From positions 1,364,001 through 1,428,000 of the forward strand of contig JAPLFF010000007.1 in the NCBI GenBank assembly GCA_026390775.1: a stretch of DNA of 64,000 bases. Direction: 5' to 3'. Source of the DNA: Ignavibacteriales bacterium (GTDB taxonomy: Bacteria > Bacteroidota > Ignavibacteria > Ignavibacteriales > Melioribacteraceae). The position numbers and the translations under genes were made by a program. Position 1 is the first letter of the stretch, and each line of letters opens with the position of its first letter. Under the pieces are notes generated by a model that saw only the letters and a list, made by a program, of their open reading frames with translations, did not search any database and was not told the DNA's origin. Shown piece after piece: positions 37,596 to 46,415 of the stretch.

Positions 37596-40500
37596 ATGAA
37601 AACAAAACTTATCATTGTTGCTACTGCTGTTATCTTAATAATAACAGTAATTATTTTATTATACCTTCATTCAACAAACGAGAAAGAGGTTGTCCAGCGG
37701 TTTCAAGCTGAACAGCTGTTAGATGCACGCCGGCTTGCAAGAGAGATTGAATCTTACCTACACGATAGAGCTTATGATGTTAATTCATTCTCATATTTCC
37801 CATCGTTTCAAAATCGTGATATAAAAAAGATGACAGCAGATATACAAACGTTCTTCAATTACGTTAAGAAAGATTTCGTCAAAGCGGTTAGTGTTTATGA
37901 TGAAAAAGGAACTATCATCTACTCAACAGCTAAAGATGTAATCGGTCGGAATTACGGAAATTTAGATTTCTTTCAGTGGGCAACCAAAAAAGAAAACAAA
38001 GGGAAACAATTCGTTTCGTCACTCATACGAAAGACAGATGATACAACAACGCCTCTTCCTTATTTTCGTTTTCTTATTGCCGCACCTATTTATCAAGAGG
38101 TAAAGAATGCACGTTCTCAGCAACCTACGCATAAGTTTATAGGTATTGTTACTTCAACTATAGATTTAGAGGAAATTGTTTCCACCTTTCTTCCGTTTGT
38201 GAGAGCATATACTACTAGTGGACATGCATATGTCCTGGATAGAAACGGAACGGTACTTTTCCACAGCGAACATCCGGAAATGGTTTTGAGAAATATCCGC
38301 TTGCAGGATGAAACTTGTTTTAAGTGTCATGTTTCATTCGATCATGTTAAAACTATACTTTCCGGGAACGAAGGCGCCGTTGAATATGCTCTTAAAGAAA
38401 GACCAAAGAAACTTGCGAGTTTTTCTACTACAGAGATTATGAATATTTCATGGAAAATTGTTATCAGCATTCCCTCTGAAGAAGTTTCCGGCTTCGTCAA
38501 TAAGAATTTATATATGACAATATTCCTTATAGGTATAATCACTCTAACATTTATCGGAGGATTTTCACTAATCTACCGCAGCAATCGGTTAAAGATTAGA
38601 GCGCAGGAAGAAGCAAAGCAATGGATGGAGAACCATGAGTTAGAAAATAAAATACGCGAATCAGAAAAGCGGTACCGCACTATGATTGAGTTTGCACATG
38701 ACATTGTTTGGACATTGAACACACAAGGCAATTTCACATTCATCAACAGCAGTGGTGAAAAACTTACTGGTCACAAAATTTCGGACTGGATTGGAAAAAG
38801 TTTTATCCCTCTTATTTTTCACGAGGATTTGCAGAAAGCAGAGGAAATATTTCTTCAAACACTAAAAGGTATATCACAGAGCTTTGATGTGCGCATATAT
38901 GACATCCATGGTAAGATTGTAATCCTTTCTGTGAACACTGTACCAATATATCAAGATGGCAGTGTTGTAGAAACTGTCAGTTTTGGACGAGACATCACAG
39001 AACAAATGCAAGCGGAGGAATCACTAAAAGCGAGCGAGGAGAAATATCGACATCTGGTGGAAAACCTTGGCAAGGAATATTTCTTTTACCGACATGGCAG
39101 AGATGGAGTGTTCACCTATGTGAGTAATTCCATGACTGATATTCTTGGCTATTCTAAACAAGAATTCTTGGCTCACCACACCGAGCATCATACCGACAAC
39201 TCTATCAATAAAGAAGCTGTAAAGCGTACCGAATTGAGTATTCAAGGAAAACAGCAGGCTCCGTACGAAGTAGAGATTTACCACAAAGATAAAAGTATCC
39301 GCCGGTTAAAGGTTACGGAAACTCCTTTGTATGATGATAAAGGGAGAGTATTTGCTATCGAAGGGATTGCAAGAGATATAACCGAACGCAAACGTGCAGA
39401 GGAAGCACTGCTTTCCAGTGAAGCACGTTATCGAAATTTGTACGAGCATGTGCCTGTAATGAATTTCACTATTGATCTCTCCGGTAAAACAATCTCGGTA
39501 AACCGATTCGGTGCTGCTGAATTAGGTTACACGGTTGAGGAGTTGGTCGGCAAATCAGTATTAGATATTTTCTATGATGAAGATAAACCCATCGTTCTCA
39601 AACAAGTAGAAACTTGTCTTCAGAATCCCGATAAAATATATGATTGGGAATTGCGCAAAGTTCATAAAAACGGACAGATACTGTGGGTGCATGAGGTTGC
39701 TCGCGTTGTGGAAGAAAACGGTCGGATAGATATACACATCGCTTGTCAAAATATAACCGAACGCAAACAAGCAGAAGAAGAAATTAAGATGCTTGCTTAT
39801 GCTCTCAGAAGTGTTAATGAATGTGTGAGTATCACTGATCTAAAAGACAAACTTATTTTTGTTAACCAATCCTTTTTGAAGACTTATGGTTATTCAGAAG
39901 AAGAATTAATCGGAAAGGATATGCATATTGTTCGGTCATCAAACAATCCGCCGGAATTAGTTAGTGCAATATTACCTGCCACATTACTCGGAGGATGGAA
40001 TGGTGAATTGTGGAATAAAAGAAAGGACGGAAGTGAATTTCCTATTTATCTTTCTACAACAGCTATTAATGATAAAGATGGCAAACCTTTAGGACTAATT
40101 GGAGTTGCGAAAGACATTACTGAACGCAAGCGTGCCGAAGAAGAAATAATTCAAATTAAAGAAAAAATGCAGATGCTTGTGGAAGGCACACCCCATTTAT
40201 TCTTCTATGTGCAGGATGCTAATGCTAATATTCAATATATATCTCCTTCCGTTAAAGAGATTACTGGACATACAGTTGAGCAGTGGTGTGAGCAAAACCA
40301 TTGGTTTGTTACCGATTCCGAAATAAACCAGTCGGCTAAGAGAAGAACACATGCTCATCTTCGCGGCGAATATACTGAAGGACCTGCGTTCTTGGAAATA
40401 ACTCACGCTAATGGAAATATTATTTTTCTCGAAGCCTATGAAAACCCAATCATAAGAAATAATAAGGTAGTTGGTCTACAAGGAGTAGCACACGATATTA

Positions 40501-41621
40501 CACAGCGAAAACGTGCCGAAGAAGAAATTATTTTTCAAAAAAATAAATTTGCACAATTATTCGAAAACTCACCGATTGCAATTGCTTTGTTAGACGATCA
40601 AGATAAAGTTGTTCATATCAACGAATCGTTTTCAGCACTGTTCGGTTATTTCCTCGAAGAAATTAAAGGAAAGTTTATTAACGACTTAATAGTCCCACCC
40701 GAATTGAAAGAAGAAGCAGAAACCTATTCAAATGAAACACACGGAGGCAATCAGATAAATAAAGAAAGTTACCGTATGATAAAGGATGGTACTCTTGTTT
40801 ATGTTCAAATCATTGGCGTACCGGCAATTGCAAATGATAAAGTAGTTGGTATTTATAGCATGTACGTTGATCTTACTCAACGGAAAGTTGCCGAAGAAAA
40901 AATGAAAACTGCAAAAGAATTAGCTGAACAATCCGATAAACTGAAATCAGAATTTCTTGCACAAATGTCGCACGAGATTAGAACTCCTATAAATATAATG
41001 ACCGGGAATGTAGATTACCTTAAAGATTTATATGGTGAAAAAACGAATTCCGACACTCGCGAATGTTTTGATGGAATTGATCTGGCTTCGAAAAGAATTA
41101 TTAGAACTGTAGATTTGATACTTAACGTAGCAGAATTACAAACCAGCGGTTATAATCCTTACAAAATAAAAGTTGACCTCAATTCTGAGATACTTAATAA
41201 ATTATATAAAGAGCATCAACTTTTAGCCAAACAGAAAGGATTAGAGTTTATATATAGTTGTAAAGAAAGAGATGCGAATGTTATTGCCGACTCTTACAGT
41301 ATAACACAAATCTTCGCCAACTTGATAGATAACGCCATCAAGTACACAAAAAAGGGTAAAGTAGAAATACTTTTATTAAAGAATAAAACCGATAATATTA
41401 TGGTAGAGATCAAAGATACCGGAATAGGAATGAGTAAAGAATTTCTTCCGAAACTATTTGAACCATTCCTTCAGGAAGAGCAAGGGTTTACGAGAAGTTA
41501 TGATGGCAGCGGACTTGGATTAACACTTGTAAAAAACTATTGTGACATAAACAATGCCGCAATAGAAGTAGAGAGCGAAAAAAATGTAGGCACAACTTTT
41601 AGAATAATATTTAAGAGTTAG
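37596..41621 (+). CDS. membrane multi-PAS sensor histidine kinase with periplasmic CXXCH motif
   Basis: The ATG at 37596 starts the N-terminal basic residues and TM1; an in-frame TTG at 37566 is open but unneeded. 1341 residues. TM1 about 5-25, a periplasmic dCache/PAS-like domain to about 305, TM2 about 310-330, then some six PAS/PAC modules (several ending in TERKRAEE), HisKA with phospho-acceptor H1126 in MSHEIRTPIN, and HATPase (DTGIGMS, GSGLGLTLV). The periplasmic part contains CFKCH at residues 241-245 (bases 38316-38330), a c-type haem attachment motif, suggesting redox or gas sensing. A CheY-like regulator follows by 61 bases. Confidence 0.9.
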   Translation: MKTKLIIVATAVILIITVIILLYLHSTNEKEVVQRFQAEQLLDARRLAREIESYLHDRAYDVNSFSYFPSFQNRDIKKMTADIQTFFNYVKKDFVKAVSVYDEKGTIIYSTAKDVIGRNYGNLDFFQWATKKENKGKQFVSSLIRKTDDTTTPLPYFRFLIAAPIYQEVKNARSQQPTHKFIGIVTSTIDLEEIVSTFLPFVRAYTTSGHAYVLDRNGTVLFHSEHPEMVLRNIRLQDETCFKCHVSFDHVKTILSGNEGAVEYALKERPKKLASFSTTEIMNISWKIVISIPSEEVSGFVNKNLYMTIFLIGIITLTFIGGFSLIYRSNRLKIRAQEEAKQWMENHELENKIRESEKRYRTMIEFAHDIVWTLNTQGNFTFINSSGEKLTGHKISDWIGKSFIPLIFHEDLQKAEEIFLQTLKGISQSFDVRIYDIHGKIVILSVNTVPIYQDGSVVETVSFGRDITEQMQAEESLKASEEKYRHLVENLGKEYFFYRHGRDGVFTYVSNSMTDILGYSKQEFLAHHTEHHTDNSINKEAVKRTELSIQGKQQAPYEVEIYHKDKSIRRLKVTETPLYDDKGRVFAIEGIARDITERKRAEEALLSSEARYRNLYEHVPVMNFTIDLSGKTISVNRFGAAELGYTVEELVGKSVLDIFYDEDKPIVLKQVETCLQNPDKIYDWELRKVHKNGQILWVHEVARVVEENGRIDIHIACQNITERKQAEEEIKMLAYALRSVNECVSITDLKDKLIFVNQSFLKTYGYSEEELIGKDMHIVRSSNNPPELVSAILPATLLGGWNGELWNKRKDGSEFPIYLSTTAINDKDGKPLGLIGVAKDITERKRAEEEIIQIKEKMQMLVEGTPHLFFYVQDANANIQYISPSVKEITGHTVEQWCEQNHWFVTDSEINQSAKRRTHAHLRGEYTEGPAFLEITHANGNIIFLEAYENPIIRNNKVVGLQGVAHDITQRKRAEEEIIFQKNKFAQLFENSPIAIALLDDQDKVVHINESFSALFGYFLEEIKGKFINDLIVPPELKEEAETYSNETHGGNQINKESYRMIKDGTLVYVQIIGVPAIANDKVVGIYSMYVDLTQRKVAEEKMKTAKELAEQSDKLKSEFLAQMSHEIRTPINIMTGNVDYLKDLYGEKTNSDTRECFDGIDLASKRIIRTVDLILNVAELQTSGYNPYKIKVDLNSEILNKLYKEHQLLAKQKGLEFIYSCKERDANVIADSYSITQIFANLIDNAIKYTKKGKVEILLLKNKTDNIMVEIKDTGIGMSKEFLPKLFEPFLQEEQGFTRSYDGSGLGLTLVKNYCDINNAAIEVESEKNVGTTFRIIFKS

Positions 41622-41682
41622 ATCATGATCAAGAGTTTACCCGTCGTACTTTTGGCGGGCAATGACAATTTAGGAGATTCAA

Positions 41683-42045
41683 ATGAAAAAAATGTTAGTT
41701 GTAGAAGATGATATTTTATCTCAGAATGTTTTAAGAAGAATATTTAAAAGTGATTATGAAATAGTTTTTTGTGAATCCGCCGAAGAATATTATGAAAAAT
41801 ACTCAGAAAAGAAGTACGATATAATAATAATGGATGTAGCATTAAAAGGAATTAAGAATGGATTGGAATTAACAAAAGAGATTAAAGCCGCACCGCAATT
41901 TACCGGTACACCCATACTTTGTCTAACCGCACATGCACAAACTAAGTTGAGGCAAACCGCAATGGAATCCGGATCTGATCTTTTTATAACTAAACCAGTT
42001 TCAAATAAAGTACTTAAAGAAGCTGTGGCTTCATTAATTAGATAA
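41683..42045 (+). CDS. single-domain response regulator
   Basis: 120 residues, only a CheY-like receiver. Phospho-acceptor D51 in IIIMDVALKG, acidic pair EDD near the N-terminus (LVVEDDILSQ), Thr in LCLTAHA and Lys in FITKPVS. No output domain, so it acts by protein contact or passes phosphate on. AGGAG precedes the ATG. It lies directly after the multi-PAS kinase and is its likely partner. Confidence 0.93.
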   Translation: MKKMLVVEDDILSQNVLRRIFKSDYEIVFCESAEEYYEKYSEKKYDIIIMDVALKGIKNGLELTKEIKAAPQFTGTPILCLTAHAQTKLRQTAMESGSDLFITKPVSNKVLKEAVASLIR

Positions 42046-42119
42046 GATTTATAAAAAGGGGTTTCTCATATTCAAGCGGGAAAAATGTAATTCAAAAATA
42101 ATTTATTCAAAGTAGAAAA

Positions 42120-42548
42120 TTATTTTGTTTTTATTGCCAGACTAACCGATGCAGAAACTTTTGTAAGTGTAAAATGAATCTTTGTCGGAAAAGTTTCTGA
42201 AGTTACCCCTTGAACCAAAGCAACACCCCCAACATAATTACCTTGAAATATTTTAATATTGTCTTTGTTATAAATTTCAATAACAATTCTGCCTAATGTA
42301 TAATTACCAACTGCTAATGCAACATCTAAGTTTGTAGAATTAAGTGTTAAAGTGTAATCAGAAGTTTCGTCATAGTTTTTCGCTTTAACTGCAAAAGTAA
42401 AATTATCTTGTTTGTTAACTATTGCCGGTGTGTTCTCAATTAAGCTGTCGCTTAAAGAAGGGGTTACTAAATCAACATTATTATTACAACCGGAGACAAG
42501 AATCAATCCCGCTATTCCTAGAATCAAAAATGATTTTGTAATTCTCAT
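42120..42548 (-). CDS. hypothetical lipoprotein
   Basis: 142 residues with a lipoprotein signal (MRITKSFLILGIAGLILVSGC, lipobox LVSG-C). The mature part is strand-rich with FTFAVKAKNYDETSDYTLTL and ends SVSLAIKTK. No family recognised. A strong AAGGAGG site precedes the ATG. It is downstream of pckA but separated by a terminator. Confidence 0.65.
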   Translation of the reverse strand: MRITKSFLILGIAGLILVSGCNNNVDLVTPSLSDSLIENTPAIVNKQDNFTFAVKAKNYDETSDYTLTLNSTNLDVALAVGNYTLGRIVIEIYNKDNIKIFQGNYVGGVALVQGVTSETFPTKIHFTLTKVSASVSLAIKTK

Positions 42549-42560
42549 TTTATCCTCCTT

Positions 42561-42594
42561 AAAAAATCGAACCGGAGCTTTTACAAACTCCGGT
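42561..42594 (-). terminator. intrinsic terminator after pckA
   Basis: On the minus strand ACCGGAG/CTCCGGT forms a 7-base-pair stem beginning shortly after the pckA stop and is followed by TCGATTTTTT. Confidence 0.8.
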
Positions 42595-42601
42595 AATAAA
42601 T

Positions 42602-44260
42602 CTATTTTGTTTGTGAAAGTCTCTTTGGTCCGGCATTAATAACTTCTTGCGAACAACCTTTTTCAAATAGTTTGAAGTTGTCTTGGAAACGTGCCGCAAG
42701 TGCATCATACTTTTTCCAGTACTCATCTTTACTTCCCCATGAGTTTTCCGGGAATAAAACATCTTCCGGAACATCAGGGCAAGTTACAGGAACTTCGTAG
42801 CCGAATAATTTATCCTTGCGATATTTAACCTTGTCTAATTTTCCTTCTAGAGCTGCGTTTAAAAGATTTCTTGTGTGGCGAATACTAATGCGTTTACCAA
42901 CGCCAAATCTTCCGCCTACCCAGCCAGTGTTAACCAGCCAAACATTAGCGCTGTGTTTTAACATTCTTTGTTTCAGCATTGCCGCATAATCCGAAGGATG
43001 ACGAACCATAAAAGGTCCGCCGAAACATGCAGAAAAAGTTATCTGTGGTTCAATGCCTAAACCAATTTCCGTTCCGGCGATCTTTGAAGTGTACCCACTA
43101 ATAAAATGATACTGTGCTTGTTCCGGATTTAATTTTGCGATCGGGGGCATAACGCCTGATGCATCACAAGTTAAGAAAATTATATTCTTGGGATGAGTGT
43201 GAACGTAACCTTCTTTAATTACATTCGGGATAAAATCAATTGGGTATGAGGCGCGTGTATTTTCTGTTATTGTATCATCATCGAGATCAATATTGCGTGT
43301 TGTCGGATCCCAAACAACATTTTCTAAAATTGTTCCGAAGCGATGCGTTGTCTCATGTATCTGTGGTTCATTTTCAGCAGAGAGACGGATAACTTTTGCA
43401 TAGCATCCGGCTTCAAAATTAAATACACCTTGATTACTCCAGCCATGTTCATCATCACCGATAAGTTTACGTTTTGGATCTGCAGATAAAGTTGTTTTAC
43501 CGGTACCGCTTAATCCGAAGAATAATGCAGCATCTCCTTTATCTCCAACGTTTGCTGAGCAGTGCATTGGCAGTACGTCTTCATAAGTAAGTAAGAAATT
43601 TAAAACGGAGAAAACAGATTTTTTGATTTCACCGGCGTAAAGTGTGTTTGCTATAATAGCTGTTCTCTGGTCGAAGTTTAGAATGATCGCTGTGTCCGAT
43701 CGTGTGCCGTCAGTTATCGGATCTACTTTGAATCCGGGAACTGCAATAACAGTAAACTCCGGAACAAATTTTTTCAATTCATCTTTGTCGTTCGTAGTTA
43801 AAAACATATTACGTGCAAATAAACTATGCCATGCTTTTTCTGTTATGATACGAACTGGCATTTTGTATTCAGGGTCTGCACCGGCGTAACAATCTTGAAC
43901 AAACAATTCTTCACCTTGAACCCAAGCTTGCAAACGTCCCATTAATTGAGACCACATTGAATGAGTATAAGGACGGTTGTAAGTTCCCCACCAAATATCT
44001 TTCGCGGTTGATTCTTCATGAACGACAAATTTATCCGCCGCCGCACGAGCAGTGTGTTTTCCTGTATTTACAATAACAGGTCCCGATTTAGCAATCCTGC
44101 CTTCATTTCTAAAAATTATTTCTTCATACAAAGCTTCGTCGGGTAGATTCCAAAAAACACGATCAAGATTTGTTAACCCTTGATTCTTCAAACGGAAATC
44201 AGAAGCAAGATCTAAAGCTTGCTTTGTTGCAGGAGTATTGAATTCTAAATATTTACTCAT
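42602..44260 (-). CDS. pckA: phosphoenolpyruvate carboxykinase (ATP)
   Basis: The start is the ATG at 44260, which overlaps the TGA of the upstream aminotransferase (ATGA) with GAGGGATT as ribosome site; the frame is open from a TTG 6 bases earlier. 552 residues. ATP-type PEPCK converts oxaloacetate and ATP to PEP and CO2 in gluconeogenesis. P-loop (kinase-1a) [13 protein letters not shown], metal-binding [20 protein letters not shown]-like segment (here FNFEAG) and the Arg in [11 protein letters not shown] are seen. Coupled to the aminotransferase, so carbon and nitrogen metabolism may be linked. Confidence 0.96.
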   Translation of the reverse strand: [552 protein letters not shown]

Positions 44261-45474
44261 GACCAATCCCTCACTAATTTTCTATCGCCAATATAAAGTT
44301 CGTTAGGTGAATTCGGATCGAGAGCCCATTTCATTCTTTCGACTCCTTCAGTTATATCTTTGATCGTTCCGCAGTAACTAATTCTTAAATAACCATCTAA
44401 ACCGAATTCCTTTCCCGGTACGGTTAACACCATAACCTTATCAATTAAGAATGAAGAAAGTTTTTGAGAATCTTTTTCATAAGCCGAAAAATCTGCGAAG
44501 CAATAGAAAGTTCCATCCGGTACATGAACTTTAACTCCGCTGAATGAACGGAGCTGCTCGATCAAAACATTGCGGTTGTTTTCTAACGTAACGCGTAAAC
44601 TTTCAACGCCTGATTGAATTCCGTTAAGAGCGCCGGCTGCTGCTTTCTGAAGAAGAACCGAAGGTCCGGAAGTTTGATGTCCTTGAATGTTCGACATTGC
44701 TTCGATAACTTTTTTATTTCCAACAGCCCAGCCAATTCTGAATCCTGTCATAGCATATTGTTTTGATACCCCGTTCACAATAATGATCTTAGAATTCTCA
44801 ACAGATTTTTTTGTGTAATCGTAAGCGCTGAACGGTTTCTTTCCATCGAATACAAGACGATGATAAATATCATCCATGATCAAATAGAGATCTTTCTTTT
44901 CGCAGAAATTAACAATGTCAGAAATAAATTCTTCTGAGTACATAGCGCCGGAAGGATTGTTCGGACTATTGATAATTACGGCTCTTGTGTATGAACCAGT
45001 ACGCAGTTCAATATCTTTTAGTCGTGGATAAAAAGTTCCGTCTTCCGGTAATGCAGCAACTCCAATTGCGCCGCAAAGTTTTGCCATATCGGGATAACTA
45101 ACCCAATAAGGAGCTGGATAAATAATTTCTTCCTGCGGATTTAAGATTGCCTGCATTGCTACCATAATGGATTGTTTAGCTCCACCGGATGCAATTACAT
45201 TTTCCGGATTTACTTTACGATGATAAAATTCTTCCGTATAACGGATAATTGCTTTTTTCAATTCCGGAATTCCATCGGCAGGTGTGTAACGAACTTCTCC
45301 GGTATTAAGTGAATTAACTGCTGCGAGCAGTGCATCCATGGGGGCTCTGCTTTTTGGTTCGCCACCGCCAAGATGAATTACCGGATCTCCTTTCTCTCTT
45401 AAGATCGCTGCCTTTTCATTCAATGCTAATGTTGGGGAAGCTTTAATTGCTCTTGCGATTTGACTTAGACTCAT
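44257..45474 (-). CDS. class I aminotransferase coupled to pckA
   Basis: The frame is open from 45549, but the ATG at 45474 has an ACAGGT site and begins the conserved MSLSQIARAIKASPTLALNE. 405 residues, fold-type I. PLP lysine K238 in NGVSKQYAMTGFRIGWAVG, SPNNPSGAMY loop, D201 in IMDDIYHRL and C-terminal Arg in YLRISYCGT. It resembles aspartate/aromatic-type transaminases, so oxaloacetate supply for the coupled pckA is conceivable (inference). ATGA overlap with pckA. No regulator is nearby. Confidence 0.92.
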   Translation of the reverse strand: MSLSQIARAIKASPTLALNEKAAILREKGDPVIHLGGGEPKSRAPMDALLAAVNSLNTGEVRYTPADGIPELKKAIIRYTEEFYHRKVNPENVIASGGAKQSIMVAMQAILNPQEEIIYPAPYWVSYPDMAKLCGAIGVAALPEDGTFYPRLKDIELRTGSYTRAVIINSPNNPSGAMYSEEFISDIVNFCEKKDLYLIMDDIYHRLVFDGKKPFSAYDYTKKSVENSKIIIVNGVSKQYAMTGFRIGWAVGNKKVIEAMSNIQGHQTSGPSVLLQKAAAGALNGIQSGVESLRVTLENNRNVLIEQLRSFSGVKVHVPDGTFYCFADFSAYEKDSQKLSSFLIDKVMVLTVPGKEFGLDGYLRISYCGTIKDITEGVERMKWALDPNSPNELYIGDRKLVRDWS

Positions 45475-45645
45475 ATTTAACCTGTGATTGATTTGTTCTA
45501 AAAAGAATATTTGCGCCCGAAACTTATCGGCTATTGGTAAGATTAGCAAGTGGATTTTGGCGTTGTTTCATTTTGTTGATGCTTGATTTATCAACGGCTT
45601 TTACTGTAAATTCATATCAGTTAATAAGAACTAATTGGAGTTAGT

Positions 45646-45849
45646 ATGGAATGGACAATCATTTTACTCAATCTTATGTATGCCGTAATAGGTGTGGTCT
45701 TGATGTTTGCTTCTTACAAGGTGTTTGATCTTTTGTCACCTAAAATAAATTTTGAAGACGAATTGAAAAAGGGCAATATAGCCGTAGCCATTTTTATCGC
45801 CGCTCTTTTTATTGCGATCGCTTTGATAATCGGAGGTTCGTTAAATTGA
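45646..45849 (+). CDS. DUF350 family small membrane protein
   Basis: 67 residues with two membrane segments. It has the DUF350 (YjfL-like) look: a first helix NLMYAVIGVVLMFASYKVFD, then KINFEDELKKGNIAVAIFIAA with the conserved charged F-x-D-E-L-x-x-G-N-x-A-x-A. Family function unknown. TGGAG precedes the ATG. Its TGA overlaps the next start (TTGA), so the two genes are coupled. Confidence 0.88.
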   Translation: MEWTIILLNLMYAVIGVVLMFASYKVFDLLSPKINFEDELKKGNIAVAIFIAALFIAIALIIGGSLN

Positions 45850-46415
45850 AAAAAGTATTGTGCATTGTATTAATTCTCTTTTTGTGCGGTAATGTCTATC
45901 CTCAAAAACATTTTTCCAAGTACGATGATACTTTTAAAAAGTACAGCAAGAGATTTTTCGGTCCCGGATTTGATTGGAAAATATTTAAGGCACAGGGAAT
46001 GGCTGAAAGCGGTTTAACTCCCGATGCAGTAAGTCAAGTAGGAGCTAGAGGAATAATGCAATTAATGCCTTCAACCTTTCAAGAAGTTCAAAGTATTAAT
46101 TCAGAATTTACACAGATTGAAGATCCGGAATGGAATATTGGCGCCGGAATCTATTATGATAGAACTTTATATAAAGCTTGGAAGGAGATCGAAGCAGATT
46201 CTAATAAGCTGAATTTTACTTACGGTAGTTACAATGCCGGACGCGGAACTATAATGAAAGCTCAATCAAAAGCAAAAGATAATAGTTTAGATCATACTTC
46301 TTGGAAATCAATTACAAATGTAGCCAAGCAAGTGCCTCGATGGAAATACGAAGAGACATTAAATTATGTAGAGAGGATTAATAACTTTCACGAGAAACTA
46401 AAGAAGACCAAATAA
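45846..46415 (+). CDS. lytic transglycosylase (SLT domain), secreted
   Basis: Starts with TTG at 45846 overlapping the DUF350 stop (TTGA); a GGAGG site sits 7 bases upstream. 189 residues with a signal peptide (MKKVLCIVLILFLCGNVYPQ). Goose-lysozyme/SLT motifs are complete: catalytic E54 in GMAESGLTPD, GARGIMQLMPSTF, and YGSYNAGRGTI. Cleaves peptidoglycan glycan strands with formation of anhydro-muropeptide. The pair with a DUF350 protein recurs in several bacteria but is unexplained. Confidence 0.9.
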   Translation: MKKVLCIVLILFLCGNVYPQKHFSKYDDTFKKYSKRFFGPGFDWKIFKAQGMAESGLTPDAVSQVGARGIMQLMPSTFQEVQSINSEFTQIEDPEWNIGAGIYYDRTLYKAWKEIEADSNKLNFTYGSYNAGRGTIMKAQSKAKDNSLDHTSWKSITNVAKQVPRWKYEETLNYVERINNFHEKLKKTK

